Positions 7,096 through 13,471 of a stretch of DNA of 17,172 nucleotides are shown here, one piece after another. A model generated the notes under the pieces. That model made no database searches, was not told the origin of the DNA, and saw only the letters and a program-made list of their open reading frames with translations. Both the position numbers and the translations under genes were made by a program. This DNA is from Bacillota bacterium (GTDB lineage: Bacteria > Bacillota_A > Clostridia > Peptostreptococcales > Anaerovoracaceae). The stretch's first letter is position 1; each line of letters starts with the position of its first letter. The stretch covers positions 1-17,172 of the forward strand of contig JAFYPY010000169.1 in NCBI GenBank assembly GCA_017547345.1, written 5' to 3'.

Positions 7096-7821
7096 TTATA
7101 ACGCGCCAATAGTATTTAACAGCATATTAAATATTGTACCTACCGCTGGAGTTAGAATCTTATCAGTTATATTAAATACTATTAAAAACATTATAATTAA
7201 AAAACCATTTGAGTATACTTTGTAATACCAATCATACTTTTTCAAATTAAAAATCTGAGTAATCACCCCAAACCCATCAAGAGGTGGAACTGGTAACAAA
7301 TTAAATACCATTAGCACTATATTAATAGTCATCATATAATTAAAAATCATGAACACAGAGTAGCTTACTATGTTCATACCATGACTCCCCATAAAATCAA
7401 TTGAGAATTTCATAGCAAAACATGCAATTATAGCAATCACGAAGTTTGTTACTACACCTGCAAGAGAAACAATAAGTTCATCTCGTCTTCTATTTTTATA
7501 GTACATTGGATTAATCTCTACAGGTTTTCCCCAACCAAAGCCTGCAAAAAACAATGCTAAAAATCCAATTGGATCTATGTGTTTAATAGGATTCAAAGAA
7601 AGCCTGCCCTGTAATTTAGGCGTTGGATCCCCAAGCCAGTATGATGCAAAACCGTGAGCTGCCTCATGAAATGTCAAACCAACGATAATTGCTGGTAAAA
7701 ACAATATTTGATCATATAACCATTCTCCAAAACTTTGATTTGAACTTAAAAGATTGTTTCCAAGTAGTAATGCAATTATAACTAAAATTGCTGGATTAGT
7801 ATTTCTAAATAAATTCCTCAT
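7096..7821 (-). CDS. Site-2 protease family (M50) zinc metalloprotease, membrane protein
   Basis: This 241-residue polytopic membrane protein belongs to the small M50B/S2P group (YwhC-like). The zinc motif HEAAH (52-56) lies in a hydrophobic segment, and the third ligand lies in NLLPVPPLDG (174-183, Asp182), the usual S2P signature. Hydrophobic spans occur at about 10-20, 40-60, 85-98, 115-140, 150-178 and near the C-terminus. No PDZ domain is present, so it is of the compact type. I chose the ATG at 7821 because GAGGGG precedes it; a reading from 7860 lacks one. Such proteases cut transmembrane substrates within the membrane. The substrate is unknown, and it is not next to an anti-sigma factor or spoIVFA. 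It is transcribed away from the LysM gene. Confidence 0.9.
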   Translation of the reverse strand: MRNLFRNTNPAILVIIALLLGNNLLSSNQSFGEWLYDQILFLPAIIVGLTFHEAAHGFASYWLGDPTPKLQGRLSLNPIKHIDPIGFLALFFAGFGWGKPVEINPMYYKNRRRDELIVSLAGVVTNFVIAIIACFAMKFSIDFMGSHGMNIVSYSVFMIFNYMMTINIVLMVFNLLPVPPLDGFGVITQIFNLKKYDWYYKVYSNGFLIIMFLIVFNITDKILTPAVGTIFNMLLNTIGAL

Positions 7822-7850
7822 CTTATACCCCTCTATAAAAACTCTTATAT

Positions 7851-7879
7851 ATTTTAGCACAATTTATTGCTTTGTTTAA
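7851..7879 (-). promoter_or_regulatory. Probable promoter of the M50 protease gene
   Basis: The minus strand reads TTAAAC (7879-7874), a 17-base spacer, then TAAAAT (7856-7851), with TG one base before the -10 (extended -10). The -35 is weak. It overlaps the divergent LysM-gene promoter. Confidence 0.45.
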
Positions 7880-7895
7880 TAGTATATTGTAATAC
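7867..7895 (+). promoter_or_regulatory. Possible promoter of the LysM gene
   Basis: TTGCTT (7867-7872), a 17-base spacer, then TAATAC (7890-7895), 23 bases before the ATG. The match is moderate, and a sporulation sigma factor could be used instead. Confidence 0.4.
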
Positions 7896-7918
7896 TTCTT
7901 TTCGAAAGGTGGTTTTTT

Positions 7919-8266
7919 ATGAATTCATCCCTTGTGTGTATCGACATCTACACTGTAAATGAAGGAGATACTCTCTATTCTATCGCAGAAAAATATGATC
8001 TCCCCGTAAGTCTATTAATGAAGGTAAACGGAGTAGTGGACCCCTACAACCTTCAAGTTGGCCATAGAATGTGTATCCCAGGTACTGAAGATCAGCTTCC
8101 TCATTGTAATGAGGAAAAATTTAAGTCGCATATTGTGGAGGCAGGAGATACATTGTATCTAATCGCAAAACACTATCAAATCAAACTAGATGATTTGATG
8201 TATGCTAATCCAAATATGGACCCTTACAACTTACTTATAGGTACGGAGCTTCGCATTCCACTCTAA
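7919..8266 (+). CDS. Small protein made of two LysM domains, no signal peptide
   Basis: This 115-residue protein is almost entirely two LysM modules: about 10-54 (YTVNEGDTLYSIAEKY to GHRMCIPG) and 71-114 (HIVEAGDTLYLIAKHY to GTELRIPL). A short acidic linker holds a Cys and a His. LysM modules bind N-acetylglucosamine-containing glycans such as peptidoglycan. There is no signal peptide, membrane segment or catalytic domain. In spore formers, signal-less LysM proteins such as SafA act at the spore cortex-coat border, made in the mother cell, which would explain the missing export signal; that role here is inference. The ATG follows AAAGGTGG at normal spacing. It is divergent from the M50 protease gene and ends in a strong bidirectional terminator. 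Confidence 0.92.
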   Translation: MNSSLVCIDIYTVNEGDTLYSIAEKYDLPVSLLMKVNGVVDPYNLQVGHRMCIPGTEDQLPHCNEEKFKSHIVEAGDTLYLIAKHYQIKLDDLMYANPNMDPYNLLIGTELRIPL

Positions 8267-8302
8267 AAAAGGGACTACATACCATTCTGTAGTCCCTCTT
8301 TT
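8265..8302. terminator. Bidirectional rho-independent terminator
   Basis: GGGACTACA (8271-8279) pairs perfectly with TGTAGTCCC (8288-8296). TCTTTT follows on the plus strand and TTTTTT on the minus strand. It serves both the LysM gene and the convergent gatD-like gene. Confidence 0.92.
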
Positions 8303-8314
8303 ATCATTTTCATT

Positions 8315-9082
8315 TTAGCAATTAGTCAAATTTGTCTTTTTCTTTGCTATAAAAGCTTTCTTTGTTTCTATAGATTTCTTTTCGATTTCTGTATTAAAAT
8401 CGTAGTCCTGTATTGTAATACCTTTATTTTGGGCTGCAATTTCTACAATCTTTTTTGTTATCCATGGATTTTGCACAAGCATTGGTCCAAGCACATTTGT
8501 AAAAATTGAGTTGTTCTTTAGTACACCTTCATTTCTGTCTTTGCCTGTGTTACCAAATCCATAGATGAGTTTGCCGAAAGGTTCTTCTTTAGAATTGACA
8601 TCCATCATCTGAATTTGAACGCCCATACACTCTTCTTCATTTTTACAATAAGAAGTCATAAAATGTATGTCATCACCATATACATACTTTCTCTCTGTAT
8701 AATCACAATCTATAAGACCTAATCCTTCAAGCTGGCTTCCATCCTCTCTAACAGTGGTCTTTCCGAAGATACACTGGCTTGTACCTGTTACAAGAAGGAT
8801 TTTGCCATCTTCAATAAACTTTTTTAAGGCTTCTTTATGAGGTTTTAACCATTTTATAATCCTATCGAAAGACACGATTTCGCCCGGAGGACAAAAGATT
8901 ACATCATAATTATCAGGTTCAAATTCCTTTGAATCATATGAAACTTTGTCCACTATAACTTCAAAATTAGCAAATTTAGCAATTCTTTTTAAAGCAAGAA
9001 CATTTCCTCTCTCTCCATGTAAGTATAATATGTCAGGAAAAAGCCATGCTACTTTTAATTCTCTATTTATATTCTCAGACAT
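8315..9082 (-). CDS. gatD: GatD-like glutamine amidotransferase subunit with glutaminase residues replaced
   Basis: This 255-residue protein has the CobB/CobQ-type class I amidotransferase fold of GatD. In lipid II isoglutaminyl synthase GatD frees ammonia from glutamine and passes it to MurT. Family landmarks are kept: GNVLALKRIAK (26-36), IEDG (90-93), LEGLGLID (118-125) and YGFGN (174-178). The working residues are not. Against S. aureus GatD as I recall it, the segments line up without gaps: the nucleophile Cys94 falls on Gly100 (in VTGTSQCIFG), catalytic His189 of YLHGP falls on Leu198 (in NVLGP), and the GGG loop of the glutamine pocket reads CPPGEIV (64-70). Cys104 is nearby but four residues off the elbow. 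The start overlaps the murT-like stop (TAATG) behind GGAGGA, which implies coupled translation. Probably a pseudo-glutaminase. The reading frame is intact and not decayed. Confidence 0.85.
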   Translation of the reverse strand: MSENINRELKVAWLFPDILYLHGERGNVLALKRIAKFANFEVIVDKVSYDSKEFEPDNYDVIFCPPGEIVSFDRIIKWLKPHKEALKKFIEDGKILLVTGTSQCIFGKTTVREDGSQLEGLGLIDCDYTERKYVYGDDIHFMTSYCKNEEECMGVQIQMMDVNSKEEPFGKLIYGFGNTGKDRNEGVLKNNSIFTNVLGPMLVQNPWITKKIVEIAAQNKGITIQDYDFNTEIEKKSIETKKAFIAKKKTNLTNC

Positions 9083-10443
9083 TACGCTTCCTCCTTGTTC
9101 TCTAATTTTGCTTTTTTCTGTAGGGCATCATAAGTATGAAGCCAAGTAATAAGGTAAATATTATCTGTCTCAGCCTGGTCTATAGCCTTCAATAAGTCAT
9201 CGGCATCTTCTCCATCCAGTATATCTATTAAGTCAGGTGATACACCTTCATAGATTAATCTATTTGCCGCATCGTAGCAAACAGCATCCGTAAAGCACAA
9301 ATATTTTTCTACATTTCCATTAACAAGTTCTGAAAAATCACAATCGTAAGCATAGAATGTATTTGTATAACTAGGCACTGAATCCGGAATAACTGCAAGA
9401 CCTATACATACCATTTTAGGTTCTTTATCTCCCGCCATTATATTGATACATGACTGGAAAGTTTCAGGGTTTTCCTGCTTAATTCTCATATACTTTATAG
9501 TTTTGTTTCCGTATTTCAAAACCTCAAAACGCCCACCTACGTTTTTGAAAGTGCCAAAGGCCTTTGCTGCATCTTCATAGGAAATATCTGCAAGCTCTTT
9601 TGCTACTGCAATAGCAGCAGCATAGTTATATAACATATAAGGTATGTTATATGGCATATAAAACTCTACATTATCTGCAAAGAATTTTCGCTTTTCAAAG
9701 TCTATCTTTGTAATACAATAGTCGCTTTCCTTTGTTGAATGATTGCCACAACCCTTACACTCAAAAGAACCCATTCCGTCATTGTTGTAATAGTTGAAAG
9801 AAATCTCGTTGTGACATATAGGGCATGCCATGGTAACAAAATCTTCGCCCTTAACAAAAGATTCTTGATGCTTTTCAACACCGTAGGTAATAAAATTATT
9901 ATTTATCTGAGCAAAGGATCTGCTTCTTGGTTCGTCGTTATTTAAGAATAAACGAACGTCCTTTTTCATCACAGGGAGTACCTTTCTATATATGAAATCG
10001 GGATCCCCGTTTCTGCTAACCTGGTCTTTCTGAAGATTTGTAACCAAGATGTTTTTTGCAGGTATTCTCTCGTGAATCACTGGCAGATATCTTTCGTCAA
10101 CTTCGAAAATAAAGTAGTCAGCCTGAACTCTGCCAAAGATATTAGATGCCTTAATCAAAGCAGTCGCCACCCCTGCAGAAAGATTTGCTCCTTCTAGATT
10201 AGATATAACCTTATAACCGTTATTTTTGAAAATGTGGTTAATTAAGTTATTAGATGTAGACTTACCGTTTGTTCCAGTAATAAATAAAGTTTTTTCTAAA
10301 TCTATTCCTTTGAAATGTTCAAGCATTTTAGGGTCTACTAAGAGAGCCTTCTCTCCCGAAAAGTTGCTGCCTCTGCTCTTATCTATGATGTTAATTAAAA
10401 AATTAATAGTTTTTCCCAGCCATAAAGCAATTAAAAATTTCAT
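9082..10443 (-). CDS. murT: MurT-like Mur ligase (DUF1727), divergent
   Basis: This 453-residue protein has the MurT architecture: a Mur-ligase ATP-binding domain with P-loop GTNGKST (57-63) and FEVDE (113-117), a four-Cys zinc ribbon inserted in it (C207, C210, C229, C232), and the C-terminal DUF1727 region. MurT with GatD amidates D-Glu of lipid II at the membrane. Several MurT-specific motifs have changed. KNPAG reads ENPET (324-328), FRDQ-x-DR reads QKDQVSR, and the GRDTSW region, whose Asp349 in S. aureus is proposed to complete the GatD triad, reads TNTFYAYDCDF with Asn361 at the Asp position. The ATP and zinc sites are intact, so it is probably an active ATP-dependent ligase with a changed acceptor or nitrogen source (inference). 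AGGAGG precedes the ATG. It forms a coupled pair with the gatD-like gene. Confidence 0.87.
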   Translation of the reverse strand: MKFLIALWLGKTINFLINIIDKSRGSNFSGEKALLVDPKMLEHFKGIDLEKTLFITGTNGKSTSNNLINHIFKNNGYKVISNLEGANLSAGVATALIKASNIFGRVQADYFIFEVDERYLPVIHERIPAKNILVTNLQKDQVSRNGDPDFIYRKVLPVMKKDVRLFLNNDEPRSRSFAQINNNFITYGVEKHQESFVKGEDFVTMACPICHNEISFNYYNNDGMGSFECKGCGNHSTKESDYCITKIDFEKRKFFADNVEFYMPYNIPYMLYNYAAAIAVAKELADISYEDAAKAFGTFKNVGGRFEVLKYGNKTIKYMRIKQENPETFQSCINIMAGDKEPKMVCIGLAVIPDSVPSYTNTFYAYDCDFSELVNGNVEKYLCFTDAVCYDAANRLIYEGVSPDLIDILDGEDADDLLKAIDQAETDNIYLITWLHTYDALQKKAKLENKEEA

Positions 10444-10493
10444 AAATCCTCCTACTATTGCAAGTAAAACTGTTACTAGTCTATAACTTTATA

Positions 10494-10522
10494 ATTATAT
10501 CATGCTTTATACTTTTTTACCA
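10494..10522 (-). promoter_or_regulatory. Probable promoter of the murT-gatD-like pair
   Basis: The minus strand reads TGGTAA (10522-10517), a 17-base spacer, then TATAAT (10499-10494), with TG one base before the -10. The -10 is perfect and extended; the -35 is weak. It overlaps the last codons of the MFS gene. No terminator lies between the MFS gene and murT, so read-through is also possible. Confidence 0.5.
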
Positions 10523-11879
10523 TAAAAAAACCTACTATGGCTAACCCTGTGGTGATATAAAAACAAAACTTAATTATTTTAACAATGATGCTAACAGGTT
10601 GCCCTGCTAATGTAGCTGTTCCTATAAATATACCAGTAACCATCGCCACAATAGCCATAATAAGGCTATGGCCCACAGACCTCATGGTTGACAATATAGA
10701 AGATGTCACCCCATAATTATTATCTTTAGATAACCTAAAAACTTCGGCGGTATTAGGCGCAGAAAATAATGCACAAGCTATTCCCTCGATAATCAAGAGA
10801 AAAGCCAAATAATGAATACTTGTACCTTTTTTTATAAAACACAATAATCCACATATACTGCCACACATTAAAACTCCTATGGAGGAAATCTTCTGTGGCG
10901 TATACTTTTTTAACAGTTTTCCTGCAAATGGAGATAGTACTGCCTGAAAAATAGGCGCTAAAACCAATATAAACCCTGCCTTCTGTGACGAATATCCCTT
11001 GATATATTGCAAATACAAAGAAAGTAAATAAGATGTAACAAAAATTACCCCATAATTTAACATTGCAGCAATATTTGCAAATACATATGGCCTGTTCTTT
11101 TGTATATTCCTCAAATCTATAAGAGGCTTGTCCGCCTTTAGTGTAAGTATGACAAAAGCAATAAACGAGATTATCCCTATTATGATATATAGCCAGCTTA
11201 CACCGGAAACAGATATAGACGACAAGCCATACATCAAAATGCATATGGACACTATATAAAGGATAGTCTCTTTAAGAGGTAAAATTCCCTTTAGCTTCTC
11301 ATCGGTATTATTCTTGACCTTTGGCAATACTTTTATTGCACCACAAAATGTAAAAACTGTAATAATCGCCGTCACTACAAAAATGGATTTCCATCCAAAA
11401 TTATTGTTCAGTATACCTCCTACAACTGGCCCAAGTGATAGCCCTAGATAATTTGATGCAGTTACATACCCTATAAGTTTACTCTTCTGTGACTCTTCTA
11501 CAATGCTAATACCAATAGGCAAATTGCTGCTAAAGACGATTGCCGCCCCTATGCCTTGAACTACTCTTGAAAGCAAAAGAAATAAGATGCTCCCAGCAAC
11601 ACACCCCATAAATGTACCTATAGAAAATACCGCTAACCCAGCACATTCAACTTTTTTTAAGCTAATTGTATCAGAAATTTTCCCAAAAGGAACACAAAGA
11701 GCTGCACTTGTAAGCATATATGATGTAATAACCCAGCTTACTTGTGCAGCACTCGCATTAAAATCAGTTTCAATTTTAGGTATTGATAAATTTATCGCAC
11801 TGCCCATAAAAGTTGTAATAAAAGAAGTTACAAGAATTATGGCCAGTGTTTTCTTTTGTTTAGTAAAAATATCTTCCAT
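10500..11879 (-). CDS. MFS transporter, DHA2 (EmrB/QacA-type) drug:H+ antiporter family
   Basis: This 459-residue membrane protein has about 14 hydrophobic segments, the DHA2 number. The motif A loop after TM2 reads PFGKISDTISLKKVE, motif C in TM5 reads GLSLGPVVGG, and TM1 contains SFITTFMGSAINLSIPKIE, typical of the EmrB/QacA group. Relatives export hydrophobic drugs or metabolites in exchange for protons; the substrate cannot be read from the sequence. The ATG at 11879 has no recognisable Shine-Dalgarno sequence, and a TAG stop lies a few codons upstream in frame, so the start is not simply mis-chosen. It begins 20 bases after the spoIVA stop, with an AT-rich hairpin across the junction. 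No MarR, TetR or other regulator adjoins it. Confidence 0.92.
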   Translation of the reverse strand: MEDIFTKQKKTLAIILVTSFITTFMGSAINLSIPKIETDFNASAAQVSWVITSYMLTSAALCVPFGKISDTISLKKVECAGLAVFSIGTFMGCVAGSILFLLLSRVVQGIGAAIVFSSNLPIGISIVEESQKSKLIGYVTASNYLGLSLGPVVGGILNNNFGWKSIFVVTAIITVFTFCGAIKVLPKVKNNTDEKLKGILPLKETILYIVSICILMYGLSSISVSGVSWLYIIIGIISFIAFVILTLKADKPLIDLRNIQKNRPYVFANIAAMLNYGVIFVTSYLLSLYLQYIKGYSSQKAGFILVLAPIFQAVLSPFAGKLLKKYTPQKISSIGVLMCGSICGLLCFIKKGTSIHYLAFLLIIEGIACALFSAPNTAEVFRLSKDNNYGVTSSILSTMRSVGHSLIMAIVAMVTGIFIGTATLAGQPVSIIVKIIKFCFYITTGLAIVGFFMVKKYKA

Positions 11880-11884
11880 AAAAC

Positions 11885-11909
11885 TATTATTTGACTAAAT
11901 CAAATAATA
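11885..11909. repeat. Perfect 10-bp inverted repeat at the spoIVA/MFS junction
   Basis: TATTATTTGA (11885-11894) and TCAAATAATA (11900-11909) flank a 5-base loop. It spans the spoIVA stop codon and ends 6 bases before the MFS ATG. No T run follows, so it is not a standard terminator. It could be an operator, an RNA-stability hairpin, or a structure limiting MFS translation. Confidence 0.5.
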
Positions 11910-13378
11910 ATACAAATAAAATAATCTTTTCCATCATCACTGATTTTTTGAAGTGATTTCTGGACTTTACCACGCAACACCTCAGGCACATCTTGTACCT
12001 TACTAGTCATTTGCTCTGTAACCATTTCCCTGAGTGTTTTTCCAAACAAATTTGTTTCCCATAAAGCTTCATCAGCCTTATTATACTGTTCCATCAAGAG
12101 CTTTGCCAAATCTATAGATTGGCTTTCTGTTCCAACAAGAGGAGAAACTTCCGTCGTAATATCCGTTTTTATAATATGTAAACATGGGGCACTCGCTTTA
12201 ATTCTTACACCATATTTATTACCTTGCTTAAAAACTTCTGGTTTTTCGAGCGTCATTTCGGAAAGCTTTGGTGCAACTATACCATAGTCCGTTTTTTCAA
12301 CCTCAAATAAAGCCCCTTTAACACTATCGTATGAATTCTTTGCAGCGGCATATTCCTTCAAAAGCACAAAAAGTTGCTTATCATTTTCTACTTTTGAATC
12401 AAGTAATTCCTCAATTACCTTATAGTATAGGGTGCTGTCAAGGAGTGGTTCTAAAATCACCTTACCACAAGAAATGTCTGAACTTATTACTCTTACTGCC
12501 TTAACAATATTTCCGTCTGCTATGCTATTACAAGAGGACAACACTTGACCTATAGTTGTAAACTCCTTCATCCAAACAAAAACTTTTTCTAAAATAGTCG
12601 ACTTTATCCAATGATCGTTATCTAATGCCTCTAAATAGCTTGGCAGCTTTATATGAATCTCTATAGCGGGAAATTGCAGTATAATCTTGCCGAATAATTC
12701 CTCAAAATTGTCTTCATTCATTCTTTGGCAGTTATAAACCAACACTGGCACGCCGTATTCTTTTTCCAAGCTTTCTGCAAGCTCTCTACTTTTAATATTT
12801 TGAGGTGTAGCCGAGTTTAATATTATTACAAAAGGTTTCTCCAACTTTTTTAGCTGATTAACTGTTTTCCTTTCTGCCTCGATAAAATTTTCTCTCGGTA
12901 GTTCACCAAAGCTTCCGTCTGTAGTTATAACGACACCGATTACCGAGTGCTCCTTGATTACTTTTTCTGTTCCAATAGTTGCAGCTTCACTGAATGGAAT
13001 CTGTTCACGGTTCCATGGCGTCTGCACCATTCTTTCCCTACCATCTTCCATGTTGCCTAGAACTCCCGGTATCATATATCCTACGCAATCTACGAGTCTA
13101 ACATTACAACTTGTTCCCTTCTTTGTTTTAATAGAAACTGCTTCCGGTGGAATAAACTTAGGTTCCATTGTGGTTATAGTCCTGCCTTCACCACTTTGAG
13201 GTAATTCGTCCATTACTCTGGTCTTTTCATATTTATTCTGCATATTTGGAAAGACCATAACATCCATAAATCGTTTTATGAAAGTTGATTTCCCCGTGCG
13301 CACTGGGCCTACCACCCCAATATATATATCGCCTCTTGAACGTTTTCCAATTTCATCATATACATTTGTATTTATCAT
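11900..13378 (-). CDS. spoIVA: Stage IV sporulation protein A (spore coat morphogenetic ATPase)
   Basis: This 492-residue protein is the same length as the Bacillus subtilis protein. SpoIVA is made in the mother cell and uses ATP to polymerise around the forespore, forming the base layer of the coat, anchored by SpoVM. Residues 1-240 are the TRAFAC-type ATPase domain with Walker A GPVRTGKS (24-31, Lys30 as in B. subtilis), a switch region around GRTITTMEPKF, and DCVGYMIPG. The middle and C-terminal domains follow, ending in the hydrophobic FICIII expected for membrane and SpoVM contact. I chose the ATG at 13378 (MINTNVYDEIG) because GGAGGGG precedes it and because the length then matches the family; a longer reading to 13429 would extend into the upstream terminator. 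Sigma-E control is expected, but I could not place a clear sigma-E promoter in the 40 bases available. Confidence 0.97.
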   Translation of the reverse strand: MINTNVYDEIGKRSRGDIYIGVVGPVRTGKSTFIKRFMDVMVFPNMQNKYEKTRVMDELPQSGEGRTITTMEPKFIPPEAVSIKTKKGTSCNVRLVDCVGYMIPGVLGNMEDGRERMVQTPWNREQIPFSEAATIGTEKVIKEHSVIGVVITTDGSFGELPRENFIEAERKTVNQLKKLEKPFVIILNSATPQNIKSRELAESLEKEYGVPVLVYNCQRMNEDNFEELFGKIILQFPAIEIHIKLPSYLEALDNDHWIKSTILEKVFVWMKEFTTIGQVLSSCNSIADGNIVKAVRVISSDISCGKVILEPLLDSTLYYKVIEELLDSKVENDKQLFVLLKEYAAAKNSYDSVKGALFEVEKTDYGIVAPKLSEMTLEKPEVFKQGNKYGVRIKASAPCLHIIKTDITTEVSPLVGTESQSIDLAKLLMEQYNKADEALWETNLFGKTLREMVTEQMTSKVQDVPEVLRGKVQKSLQKISDDGKDYFICIII

Positions 13379-13418
13379 ACAACCCCTCCGTATATTCATA
13401 TTCATATGCAAATATATG

Positions 13419-13450
13419 AAAAAAGGCACCTTGTTATGAACAAAGTGCCT
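13419..13450 (-). terminator. Terminator of the Na+/phosphate symporter gene (minus strand)
   Basis: On the minus strand AGGCACTTTG pairs with CAAGGTGCCT (one wobble) around a 7-base loop, followed by six T. It lies about 20 bases after the symporter stop and insulates spoIVA, whose ATG is 40 bases further on. Confidence 0.92.
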
Positions 13451-13471
13451 AAAAATTTCAGGTATATTGAA

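Noticed and set aside
8771..8785. Cys104 of the GatD-like protein as a shifted catalytic nucleophile
   Set aside because: It lies four residues beyond the nucleophile elbow in an ungapped match from IEDG to the following GK, and the catalytic His and glutamine loop are also missing, so a working glutaminase site is unlikely.
10753..11244. 163-codon minus-strand open frame inside the MFS gene
   Set aside because: It overlaps the clearly coding 14-helix transporter in another frame; its Cys/Tyr/Phe-rich composition is typical of an off-frame reading, and it has no ribosome binding site or family resemblance.
13379..13418. Sigma-E promoter for spoIVA
   Set aside because: The expected promoter must lie near here, but no pair of -35/-10 boxes matched the sigma-E consensus at proper spacing, so I did not annotate one.
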